Source: DATLGD01 sp035540755
GTDB lineage: Bacteria; Actinomycetota; Actinomycetes; Mycobacteriales; SCTD01
Assembly: GCA_035540755.1 (NCBI GenBank)
Contig: DATLGD010000214.1
Span: 1 to 12,703 of the forward strand
Direction of reading: 5' to 3'
DNA: 12,703 nt
The translations under genes and the position numbers were made by a program. The notes beneath the pieces were generated by a model that ran no database searches, was not told the origin of the DNA, and was given only the letters and a program-made list of their open reading frames with translations. How positions within the stretch are numbered: position 1 is the stretch's first letter; each line of letters opens with the position of its first letter. Shown here in pieces: positions 5,672 through 12,664 of the stretch.

Positions 5672-7321
5672 TCAGCGGCGCAGCCGCCGCAGCACCGGCG
5701 CGGCGGCCTCGTCGACCTCGGGCACCCGCATCCGGCGGGCCAGCAGCAGGTAGCCCAGGCCCAGCAGCGCCCCGCCGGCGGCGAGCGCGAGCAGCGAGCC
5801 GAGCACCGGGCTGTCGACGGCGTCCCGCACGAGGGCGGCAGCGCCCGCGGCCAGCGCCGCGGGAAGGAGCACGGCGACCACGCACCGCACGACCGTGCGC
5901 ACCACCACCGCGCCGTCCAGCCCGCCGATTCGTCGGGACAGCACCACCGAGCACACCGCGAGCCCGACCGCGAAGGACGTGGCGTGCCCGGCCGCGAGCC
6001 CGAGCACCTTGTACTCCTCCGGCAGCGACAGGTACAGCACGACGTCGACGACGACCAGCGAGGCGTTCACCCACAGGTTCACCAGGAACGGCGTGCGCGT
6101 GTCCTGCATCGCGTAGAAGGCGCGCAGCTGCAGCTGGTAGGTGCTGAACGGCACCAGCCCGAAGGCGAAGACCGCGAGCAGCAGGCCGATGAAGCGGGCC
6201 TCCTCCGGCGAGACGTTGCCCCGGCCGAAGACCACGACCGCGACGTCGCGGCCGAGCACGACGAACGCGGCGGCGGCCGGCACGAGCAGCGCGGCGGTCA
6301 GGCGCAGCCCGCGGTTGAGCGAAGCGCGCAGGTCGTCGGTGCGCCCGTCGGCGGCGGCCCGGCTCATCCGCGGCAGCAGTCCGGTGATGACGCTGACGGC
6401 GACCACGGCGTGCGGCAGCTGCCACAGCAGGAAGGCGTAGACGTAGGAGGCGTAGCTGCGGTCCGGGGTGGCCTCGAAGGCGTCGGTGGCCAGGCGCACC
6501 ACGACCAGGTAGGCGAGCTGGTTGGCGACCACGTAGAGGAAGGTCCACTGCGCCAGCCGTGCGGCCCTGCCGAGGCCGGCGTTGCGGAAGTCGAACCGGG
6601 GCCGCAGCCGGAAGCCGGCCGCGCGCAGCGACGGCACGAGCGCCACGGTCTGCGCGACCACCCCGAGCGTCGTGCCGATGCCGAGCAGCAGCGTCCCGCC
6701 GGTCGTCAGGCCCGCGGCGGTGCCGTCGGTGGTGGCGAGTAACAGGAACAGCAGTCCGGTCGTGATCATGACGACGTTGTTGAGCACCGGCGCCCACATC
6801 GGCGGCCCGAACCGCCCGCGGGTGTTGAGGATGGCGCCCATCACCGCCCCGGCGCCGTAGAAGAGCACCTGCGGCAGGAAGAAGCGGGCGAACAGGATCG
6901 CCAGCTCGCGCTCGGCGTCCGGCACGCCGGGGTCGAGGTAGAGGTCCACGACCAGGGGTGCCGCCAGCACGAGCAGCACCGCGGCCGTGCCCAGCACCAG
7001 CACGACGAGGGTGAGCAGCCGCTGGGCGTAGGCCTGCCCGCCGTCCTCGTCGTCCTTGGCGGCCCGGACCAGCAGCGGCACGACGACGGCAGTGAGGATG
7101 CCGCCGAGCAGCAGCTCGTAGACGATGTTCGGCGCGGTGTTGGCGACGTTGTAGGACAGCCCGATGCCGGTGACGCCGATCGCCGAGGCGATGACGGCGG
7201 TGCGCAGGAACCCGGTCAGCCGGGAGGCGGCGGTGCCGACCGCCATCGAGCGCACCGACCGGCCGAGGCCCTCGCCGCCGTCACTGCCGCCCCCTTTACC
7301 GGGCGTCGGCCCGTCGCTCAC
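5672..7321 (-). CDS. murJ: Lipid II flippase MurJ (MviN family)
   Basis: Integral membrane protein that moves lipid II across the cytoplasmic membrane for peptidoglycan assembly. The 549-residue product has a Gly/Ser-rich cytoplasmic lead of about 25 residues and then the family's opening motif SRLTGFLR (33-40), whose arginines line the substrate cavity in characterised MurJ. About 14 hydrophobic segments follow. Typical family stretches include APNIVYELLLGG (63-74), ILNTRGRFGPPMWAPVLNN (164-182), LPHAVVAVSVITGLLPRMS (302-320) and LQLRAFYAMQDTRTP (397-411). It ends with a short charged tail (MRVPEVDEAAAPVLRRLRR), without the pseudokinase that is fused on in mycobacteria. The GTG start at 7321 overlaps the stop of the upstream DUF6049 gene in GTGA, indicating translational coupling. 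A TadE-like gene and the separate pseudokinase follow. Identification is secure. Confidence 0.96.
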   Translation of the reverse strand: MSDGPTPGKGGGSDGGEGLGRSVRSMAVGTAASRLTGFLRTAVIASAIGVTGIGLSYNVANTAPNIVYELLLGGILTAVVVPLLVRAAKDDEDGGQAYAQRLLTLVVLVLGTAAVLLVLAAPLVVDLYLDPGVPDAERELAILFARFFLPQVLFYGAGAVMGAILNTRGRFGPPMWAPVLNNVVMITTGLLFLLLATTDGTAAGLTTGGTLLLGIGTTLGVVAQTVALVPSLRAAGFRLRPRFDFRNAGLGRAARLAQWTFLYVVANQLAYLVVVRLATDAFEATPDRSYASYVYAFLLWQLPHAVVAVSVITGLLPRMSRAAADGRTDDLRASLNRGLRLTAALLVPAAAAFVVLGRDVAVVVFGRGNVSPEEARFIGLLLAVFAFGLVPFSTYQLQLRAFYAMQDTRTPFLVNLWVNASLVVVDVVLYLSLPEEYKVLGLAAGHATSFAVGLAVCSVVLSRRIGGLDGAVVVRTVVRCVVAVLLPAALAAGAAALVRDAVDSPVLGSLLALAAGGALLGLGYLLLARRMRVPEVDEAAAPVLRRLRR

Positions 7322-9756
7322 GCGTCGTCCTCGGGACCGAGCCCGACCGCGGGGCGCCGCAGCGCCCGGCGCACGATCCGCACCCCGGCCGCGACGAGCA
7401 GCACGCCGGCCCCGATCCCGGTGATGGCGAGGGCCAGCCGGCCGAAGCCGGTCGAGCGCACGATGAGCTCCTCCGGCTCGCCGAAGGGCTGGCCGGCCCG
7501 GTCCAGCAGGGTGGCGCGGACGACGAACTGGCCGCCGGTGCGGGCCTCGACCCGCAGCCGGACCGGCACCACCGCCGAGGGCCCGATCGTCCGCAGCTCG
7601 GTGTCGGTGGAGGTCAGCCGGGCCTCGATCGGGTCGTTGAGCTGCACGGCCAGCGTGACCGGCTGGTCGAGGGCGTTGGTGATCGACACGTCGATGACGC
7701 CGGTGTCGGCGGTGAAGACCACCTCGCCGGAGGTGTCGAGCCGGACCTGGGCCCGGTAGGCGTCGACGTCGTCGCGCAGCAGGGTGAGCATCTGCCGCCC
7801 ACCGGCCGGGTCGCCCCGCCAGGCGCTCGACTCCGCCCGCCCCCGGGCCCGCAGGAACCGCGCCTTCACCTCCGCGGCGGCGTCGCTGCCGGCGACGAGC
7901 ACCTCGTCGGTCAGCTGGTTGCCGCGCGCCCTGACCTCGGCGACCTCCTCCAGGTAGGCCGCCGGCAGCTCGCCGGTCTCCGCCCCGGTCCCGTTGCGCT
8001 GCTCCCCCTCGGCCGGCGCGAGGTCGCCCCGCTCCTCCGACACCGGCTCGGCGTCGTCGTCGACGGGCGGGGTCCTGGGGCAGCGCTCGGTGCCGTCGAC
8101 GACGTCGGACAGCGGCACCGGGCACAGCCACGGCAGCCGGCCGGCGTCGTGCAGCGCCGCGGCGGCCACCTCCGGCACCACGCTGCCGCGGCGCGGCGGA
8201 GCGACGACGAAGGTGCGCGACTCCCCCGGCCGCTCTGCGGCGAGGATCGCGGTCTCGGCCAGCCACCGCTGCTCGGCCAGCCGCGCGCCCTGCCACGTCG
8301 GCTCCTCGGGGGAGGCGGCGAGCAGCCGGGACAGGCCGTCGTCGACCACCAGGCCGGTGACCCGGCCGGCGCTGGCCGAGCTGAGGTCGGTGCGGGCCCC
8401 GGGCGTGCGCGGCAGGTCGAAGCGCAGCGGCGGCAGCGCCTGCTCGTCCAGCACCACCGCCCGCGCCCCGCCACCGAGCACTGCGTCGAGCGCCCCGGAG
8501 GACAGCCGGCCGGCCGACGGCCACACGAGGTCGTCGGTCGGCTCGACGCCGACCAGGTCGGCGGCGACCCGGCGGCCGAGCAGGCGCAGCTGCTCGACGT
8601 CGTCGGACAGGCCGGACCGCTGCCGGGAGACCGCGACGACGTCGGGGTCGGCGTAGGGCAGGGCCAGCAGGTCGCCGCCCGGCAGGGCCGGCCGGCCGGG
8701 AGCCGGCGGCGCCCCCGCCACCGCGTCGCGCAGCTCGGTCAGCCAGCGGGCGGCGTCCGCCGACGGCGGTGCCGGCCGCGCGCCGTCGTCGGTGCGCACC
8801 GCGTGCTCGCCGGCCAGTGCCGCGACGGCCTCGACGAGGGCCGGGTCGACGGCGAAGGTGAGCGGCACCGGGTCGCGCCGGCAGGGCGCGGGGTCCACCT
8901 CGTCGCTCTCGCCCGGGGCGGTGCCGGGCGGGGCGGCCGGCTCCGGGTCGCAGGCGCCTGGCGCGCCGGTGCGGGCGGCCTCCAGCAGGGCCGCCAGCCG
9001 GCCGGCGTCGCCGCCCGGCGAGGAGGGGGCGAGGGAGGCCGGCAGTGCGGCGTCGAGGAAGGCGTCGTCCGGGGCGCGGGCTGGCTCGTCGACGAGCGGC
9101 CACAGGAACGCCAGGCGGCTCGGCGCGGGCGGCCCGGTGGGGAACCAGGGCACGAAGGTCGAGGCGACCCCGACCTCGGTGCTGCGCCGGCCCGCCCCGA
9201 GCCGGCCGGCGGCCACCACCTGCAGCGGGTAGACGCCCAGGCGGGTGAGGCCCAGGGCGCCGACCGGCATCCGCAGGTCGAACGAGGTCGACGAGCCGGG
9301 CGCCAGCCGGTCGAGCCCGAGCGAGGCCTCCGGCCCGCGCGGGACGGCGGGACGCCGGTCCTCCTCGGCGAGGGCGAGGGCGCTGCGGCTGCGCAGCACC
9401 GCTCCGACGGCGAGCCGCACCTCGAGGTCCTCCACCGGCTCGGTGCCGCGGTTCACGACCACTCCGGTGACCTGCAGCGGCTCCTCCGGCGACGCCGGGG
9501 CGCGGGGCAGCAGGTCGGTGACCTCGACCGACACCGGACCGGCGGGGTCCGCCGGGTCGGGCGCCGCCGCCCCGCGCGGGGACGGCGTGCCGGCGGCTGC
9601 CGCGGGTGCCGCGACGTCGGTGGCGGCGGCCGCCGCCGTCAGTCCTGTCGGGCTGAGGAGGGCAGGGACGAGCACGACGGCCGCCAGCCGCGCGCCGAGC
9701 GGGGAACGGGCGCGGCGCCGGCCCGGAGGCCGGCCCGACCAGCGGCGGACGCGCAC
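7318..9756 (-). CDS. Exported membrane-anchored DUF6049 family protein (Rv3909 homologue)
   Basis: Function is unknown; position and topology point to the envelope. The 812-residue product has an Arg-rich start and hydrophobic stretch (about 20-46) ending in an Ala run that looks like a signal peptide. An Ig-like beta region follows (about 75-200, with VVNRGTEPVEDLEVRL). A large middle region (about 210-560) has alpha/beta character and a DPDVVAVSRQ segment. A second beta-sandwich follows (about 675-765, VIDVSITNALDQPVTLAVQL), then one C-terminal transmembrane helix (about 773-793) and a short basic/acidic cytoplasmic tail. Only four cysteines occur (C269, C292, C545, C559), which could form two disulfides outside the cell. 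Length and position match M. tuberculosis Rv3909, also directly upstream of mviN. GTG 9756 starts 7 bases after the NUDIX stop; the end overlaps murJ by 4 bases. Confidence 0.88.
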   Translation of the reverse strand: MRVRRWSGRPPGRRRARSPLGARLAAVVLVPALLSPTGLTAAAAATDVAAPAAAAGTPSPRGAAAPDPADPAGPVSVEVTDLLPRAPASPEEPLQVTGVVVNRGTEPVEDLEVRLAVGAVLRSRSALALAEEDRRPAVPRGPEASLGLDRLAPGSSTSFDLRMPVGALGLTRLGVYPLQVVAAGRLGAGRRSTEVGVASTFVPWFPTGPPAPSRLAFLWPLVDEPARAPDDAFLDAALPASLAPSSPGGDAGRLAALLEAARTGAPGACDPEPAAPPGTAPGESDEVDPAPCRRDPVPLTFAVDPALVEAVAALAGEHAVRTDDGARPAPPSADAARWLTELRDAVAGAPPAPGRPALPGGDLLALPYADPDVVAVSRQRSGLSDDVEQLRLLGRRVAADLVGVEPTDDLVWPSAGRLSSGALDAVLGGGARAVVLDEQALPPLRFDLPRTPGARTDLSSASAGRVTGLVVDDGLSRLLAASPEEPTWQGARLAEQRWLAETAILAAERPGESRTFVVAPPRRGSVVPEVAAAALHDAGRLPWLCPVPLSDVVDGTERCPRTPPVDDDAEPVSEERGDLAPAEGEQRNGTGAETGELPAAYLEEVAEVRARGNQLTDEVLVAGSDAAAEVKARFLRARGRAESSAWRGDPAGGRQMLTLLRDDVDAYRAQVRLDTSGEVVFTADTGVIDVSITNALDQPVTLAVQLNDPIEARLTSTDTELRTIGPSAVVPVRLRVEARTGGQFVVRATLLDRAGQPFGEPEELIVRSTGFGRLALAITGIGAGVLLVAAGVRIVRRALRRPAVGLGPEDDA

Positions 9757-9763
9757 CCGGGCG

Positions 9764-10264
9764 TCAGGCCGTCTCGGCGAGCAGGTCGGGGACCCGCTCG
9801 AGCAGCCGGCGCTCGTCGGCGTACGCCAGCCGGGCCGGGACGTCGCCGAGCGGCACCCAGGCCACCTCGCTCACCTCGACGTCGTCGTCGGACAGCTCGA
9901 GGCCGTGCACCGGGTCGGCGGCCAGCAGCAGGTAGTGGTGCACCGTCTTGTGGATCCGGCGGCCCTCGGCGACGAACCAGAAGTCGATGGTGCCGAGCTT
10001 GCCGACCACCCGGCCGCGGATGCCGGTCTCCTCGGCGACCTCCCGCACGGCCGTCTCGGGCTCGGTCTCGCCGGCCTCCAGGTGACCCTTCGGCAGCGAC
10101 CACAGCAGCCGGCCGCGCCGGTCGATCCGGCCGATCAGGGCGCCGCGGGCGTCCGGTCCGAGCCGGTCCAGCACCAGGCCGCCGGCGCTGGTCTCGTCGA
10201 CCCGCTGCATCTGTCGCCGACCCGGCGGCGCGGGGCCGCGCGGCGGGACGGGGACAGGCGCCAT
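9764..10264 (-). CDS. NUDIX hydrolase (MutT4-like)
   Basis: Hydrolyses a nucleoside-diphosphate-linked substrate; which one cannot be told from sequence. The 166-residue product contains a perfect Nudix box G-x5-E-x7-REUxEExGU at residues 60-82 (G60, E66, R74, E75, E78, E79, G81), preceded by WSLPKGHLEAGE, so metal binding and catalysis should be intact. M. tuberculosis has mutT4 (Rv3908) at this position, longer than this protein and reported as a nucleotide-pool or antimutator enzyme. The ATG at 10264 is supported by a TACCCT box ending 7 bases upstream, typical of leaderless transcripts; an internal ATG at 10210 would drop a Pro-rich lead of 18 residues. It is the first gene of the leftward train and lies 7 bases ahead of the DUF6049 gene. 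Confidence 0.93.
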   Translation of the reverse strand: MAPVPVPPRGPAPPGRRQMQRVDETSAGGLVLDRLGPDARGALIGRIDRRGRLLWSLPKGHLEAGETEPETAVREVAEETGIRGRVVGKLGTIDFWFVAEGRRIHKTVHHYLLLAADPVHGLELSDDDVEVSEVAWVPLGDVPARLAYADERRLLERVPDLLAETA

Positions 10265-10271
10265 GCCTGGC

Positions 10272-10277
10272 AGGGTA
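10272..10277 (-). promoter_or_regulatory. -10 element for a leaderless transcript at the NUDIX gene
   Basis: Minus-strand TACCCT fits the actinobacterial -10 consensus TANNNT and ends exactly 7 bases before the ATG at 10264. No Shine-Dalgarno precedes that ATG. This layout predicts transcription starting at or within a base or so of the A of the start codon. It would drive the gene train from NUDIX towards murJ and sigM. No -35 match is visible. Confidence 0.5.
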
Positions 10278-10309
10278 CGTCGGCGGGCGGCACCCGGCTC
10301 CCCGGCTCG

Positions 10310-10347
10310 CCCGCCCCGGCCGTCCGCCGGCCACCCGCCCCGGCCGT
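10310..10347. repeat. Direct repeat pair in the gap between the YbaK-like and NUDIX genes
   Basis: CCCGCCCCGGCCGT occurs at 10310-10323 and again at 10334-10347, a 24-base period, in the 94-base gap after the YbaK-like stop. The gap is low-complexity G+C, and several weak alternative stems can be drawn in it, so it may help end YbaK-like transcription. I see no clean terminator. Confidence 0.6.
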
Positions 10348-10358
10348 GCCGCCTGCGG

Positions 10359-10958
10359 TCAGGCGGTCCGGCCGTCGGAGGCCCACTGGGCAGTGCTGCT
10401 GAGCAGCCGCGCGTCGAGGTCGACGATGTCGGCGTAGCGGGCCCGCGGCACCGGCAGCGGGCTCGGGGTGAGGGTGCCGACGCGGGCGCCGACGGCCACG
10501 AGCAGGTCGCGGGTCCGCACGCCGAGCGCCACCCGCCCCTCCCCCGCCGCCGCGTAGAGGACGTCGGTGGCCCCGACCGCGGCGTCGGCGAGCACCTCGA
10601 CCCCTGCCGGCAGGCCGACCGGGCTGACCAGGCCGTCCGGGCAGCCGGTCAGCGCGCTGACCTCGGCGGGGGGAAGCGGCTCGACGCCGGCGGCGTCCAG
10701 GAGGGCGAGCAGGGCGTCGACGTCGGGTACGGCCCCCGCCGGGACGAGGACGGCGACGAACGCCGCCCGGTCCTGTCCCCCGAGGTCGGGGGCCTCCGGT
10801 CGGACGACCCGGTACAGGCGGACGGCGACGCAGCCCACCGGCATCCCGAGGCTGAACGGCAGGTCGTCGGCCGTCGTGATCCGCTGCGGCAGCCGGACGA
10901 TCTCGTGCGGCACGTCGCGCGCGAGCAGCTCGCGGTGCACGTCGAGGGCGGTGCGCAC
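10359..10958 (-). CDS. YbaK/ProX-type aminoacyl-tRNA editing-domain protein
   Basis: Proteins of this fold deacylate mischarged tRNAs in trans (Cys-tRNA-Pro for YbaK); the substrate here is unknown. The 199-residue product shows the family's layout: a first helix and strand (LDVHRELLARDVPHEIVRL, 5-23), a central strand (VAVLVPAGA, 68-76), LTGCPDGLVSPVGLP (103-117) matching the conserved G.VSP.G segment, and a C-terminal strand-helix (GRVALGVRTRDLLVAVGARVG, 141-161). The strand that normally carries the catalytic lysine (AKTLV-like) reads CVAVRLYRVV (43-52) with no lysine, so activity may differ. GTG 10958 is chosen because homology begins there, with GGAG ten bases upstream. GTG 11030, with a well-placed GGAGAG, would add 24 Arg/Pro-rich residues. 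M. tuberculosis has no gene here between mutT4 and pcnA. Confidence 0.83.
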   Translation of the reverse strand: MRTALDVHRELLARDVPHEIVRLPQRITTADDLPFSLGMPVGCVAVRLYRVVRPEAPDLGGQDRAAFVAVLVPAGAVPDVDALLALLDAAGVEPLPPAEVSALTGCPDGLVSPVGLPAGVEVLADAAVGATDVLYAAAGEGRVALGVRTRDLLVAVGARVGTLTPSPLPVPRARYADIVDLDARLLSSTAQWASDGRTA

Positions 10959-11076
10959 GGGCCGAGGACTCCGGGGGGCGGGCGGCGCGGCCGGGGCGAC
11001 GCGGACGGGTCTGGCGGGCGAGCGGGGCACGGGTGCTCTCCGGCATGGTGACCCACCCGGGCGGCCCACGCAAGGC

Positions 11077-11092
11077 TGCTCCGTCCGGAGCA
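11077..11092. promoter_or_regulatory. 16-bp dyad in the divergent YbaK-like/pcnA intergenic region
   Basis: TGCTCCG (11077-11083) and CGGAGCA (11086-11092) form a perfect 7-bp inverted repeat with a 2-base spacer. The spacer is too tight for an RNA hairpin loop, which suits a dimeric DNA-binding protein better. It lies between two divergent genes, just ahead of the duplicated pcnA promoter. No regulator is identified. Confidence 0.35.
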
Positions 11093-11094
11093 CC

Positions 11095-11148
11095 CGGCCG
11101 TCGCACCCGACTAGCCTCGGGCGGCCGTCGCACCCGACTAGCCTCGGG
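11095..11148. repeat. Perfect 27-bp tandem duplication carrying the pcnA -10 box
   Basis: Two identical, directly abutting 27-bp units occupy 11095-11121 and 11122-11148; each begins CGGCCGTCGC and ends TAGCCTCGGG. The match stops at both ends (11094 versus 11121, and one base past 11149). Each unit contains TAGCCT, at 11112-11117 and 11139-11144. The absence of any mismatch suggests a recent slippage event. Confidence 0.95.
11139..11144 (+). promoter_or_regulatory. -10 element for a leaderless pcnA transcript
   Basis: TAGCCT fits TANNNT and ends 8 bases before the GTG at 11153, the spacing expected if transcription begins at the start codon. There is no Shine-Dalgarno before that GTG. An identical box lies 27 bases upstream (11112-11117) in the other repeat copy and could give a second transcript with a leader of about 27 bases. 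No -35 consensus is visible. Confidence 0.55.
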
Positions 11149-11152
11149 CCTC

Positions 11153-12664
11153 GTGCCTCCCGCTGCCGCGCCCGCCGCCGTGCCGCCCGGGGACGACCCG
11201 GCGCCCGGGCTCGCCGCGGCGCAGCACAACGCCGTCCGCGAGCTGGTGCGGGTCGCGCCGGTGGCGGTCGAGCTCGGCGAGCGCTTCGCCGGCGCCGGGC
11301 ACGCGCTGCACCTGGTCGGCGGCTCGGTGCGCGACGCCCTGCTCGGGCGGCTCGGCGACGACCTCGACTTCGCCACCGACGCCCGCCCCGAGCAGGTGCT
11401 GGCCCTGGTCGAGGGGTGGGCCGAGGCCACCTGGGAGACCGGCATCGCCTTCGGCACCGTCGGTGTGCAGCGCAAGGGGATGCGCCTGGAGATCACCACC
11501 TACCGGGCCGAGCAGTACCGCCCGGACAGCCGCAACCCCGAGGTCCGGTACGGCGACTCGCTCGCCAGCGACCTCGTCCGGCGCGACTTCGCCTGCAACG
11601 CGATGGCCGTGGCCCTGCCCGACTGGAAGGCCCCGGCCGCGTTCGTCGACCCCTTCGGCGGGCTCGACGACGTCGCGGCCGGCATCCTGCGCACGCCCGG
11701 ACGGCCGGAGGACTCCTTCGGCGACGACCCGCTGCGGATGCTGCGGGCCGCCCGGTTCGTCTCCACGCTGGGCTTCACCGTGGCTCCCGACGTCGTCGCG
11801 GCGATGCGGGCGATGGCCGACCGGCTGTCGATCGTCAGCGTCGAGCGGGTGCAGGGCGAGCTGTCCAAGCTGCTGCTCGGCGCGCACCCGCGGGCCGGGC
11901 TCGAGCTGCTCGTCGACACCGGCCTGGCCGACGTCGTCCTGCCCGAGCTGCCGGCGCTGCGCCTCGAGATCGACGAGCACCACCAGCACAAGGACGTCTA
12001 CGAGCACAGCCTGCGGGTGCTCGAGCGGGCCATCGCGCTCGAGCCCGAGCTGCCCGGCGGGGGGCCCGACCTCGTGCTGCGCCTGGCCGCGCTGCTGCAC
12101 GACGTCGGCAAGCCGCGGACCCGGCGCAAGCAGCCCGGCGGCGGCGTCTCGTTCCACCACCACGAGGTGGTCGGCGCGAAGATGGCGGCCAAGCGGCTGA
12201 CGGCGCTGCGCTACCCGAAGGACGTCGTCGAGGCGGTCCGCCGGCTCACCGAGCTGCACCTGCGCTTCCACGGCTACTCGGACGGCACCCCCGAGCAGGG
12301 CGGCTGGACCGACTCCGCGGTCCGCCGCTACGTCACCGACGCCGGACCGCAGCTCGAGCGGCTGCACAAGCTGGTCCGCTCCGACTGCACGACCCGCAAC
12401 CGCCGCCGCGCCGCCGCGCTGGCCGCGGCCTACGACTCGCTCGAGGCCCGGATCGCCGCGCTGCGCGAGAAGGAGGAGCTCGACCGGATCCGCCCCGACC
12501 TGGACGGCCACCGGGTCATGGAGCTGCTGGGCATCCCGCCCGGCCGTACGGTCAAGCTGGCGCTGGACCACCTGCTGGCGCTGCGGATGGAGCACGGCCC
12601 GCTGGGCGAGGAGCGGGCCGAGGCCGAGCTGCGCGCCTGGGCCACCGAGCACGGCCACCTCTAG
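11153..12664 (+). CDS. CCA tRNA nucleotidyltransferase with HD domain (PcnA)
   Basis: Adds or repairs the 3'-terminal CCA of tRNAs using CTP and ATP. The 503-residue product has the class II nucleotidyltransferase head with HLVGGSVRDALLGR (53-66) and the catalytic D-x-D at D70/D72 (GDDLDF), then RRDFACNAMA (143-152) and DDPLRMLRAARF (191-202). An HD domain follows: HQHKDVYEHSL (277-287), LLHDVGKP (314-321) and HHHE (335-338), which in related enzymes gives metal-dependent phosphatase or phosphodiesterase activity. The C-terminal helices end in GRTVKLALDHLLALRMEHGP. M. tuberculosis Rv3907c (PcnA) has the same architecture and position. The frame is open upstream to 11033, but the GTG at 11153 is chosen: the upstream part only reads through the 27-bp repeat, and a TANNNT box lies 8 bases before it. 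It is divergent from the YbaK-like gene. Confidence 0.95.
   Translation: MPPAAAPAAVPPGDDPAPGLAAAQHNAVRELVRVAPVAVELGERFAGAGHALHLVGGSVRDALLGRLGDDLDFATDARPEQVLALVEGWAEATWETGIAFGTVGVQRKGMRLEITTYRAEQYRPDSRNPEVRYGDSLASDLVRRDFACNAMAVALPDWKAPAAFVDPFGGLDDVAAGILRTPGRPEDSFGDDPLRMLRAARFVSTLGFTVAPDVVAAMRAMADRLSIVSVERVQGELSKLLLGAHPRAGLELLVDTGLADVVLPELPALRLEIDEHHQHKDVYEHSLRVLERAIALEPELPGGGPDLVLRLAALLHDVGKPRTRRKQPGGGVSFHHHEVVGAKMAAKRLTALRYPKDVVEAVRRLTELHLRFHGYSDGTPEQGGWTDSAVRRYVTDAGPQLERLHKLVRSDCTTRNRRRAAALAAAYDSLEARIAALREKEELDRIRPDLDGHRVMELLGIPPGRTVKLALDHLLALRMEHGPLGEERAEAELRAWATEHGHL

Noticed and set aside
5255..6742. A 495-codon open frame on the plus strand opposite murJ
   Set aside because: Translation is His/Gln/Arg/Gly-rich with no domain, and murJ on the other strand is certain.
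7322..9103. A long minus-strand frame running upstream of murJ that would make a 1143-residue protein
   Set aside because: The extra part is an out-of-frame reading of the DUF6049 gene (Arg/Ala/Gly-rich). The real murJ start is the GTG at 7321, supported by the 4-base overlap and the family N-terminus.
8149..10437. A 762-codon open frame on the plus strand opposite the DUF6049 and NUDIX genes
   Set aside because: It is Arg/Gly-rich low-complexity translation without motifs and is antisense to two recognisable genes. Long open antisense frames are expected at this G+C content.
11033..11152. N-terminal extension of pcnA by 40 residues from an ATG at 11048 or an earlier start at 11033
   Set aside because: The extension reads through the dyad and the 27-bp tandem repeat (giving a repeated peptide), has no homology, and lies upstream of a TANNNT box suited to the GTG at 11153.
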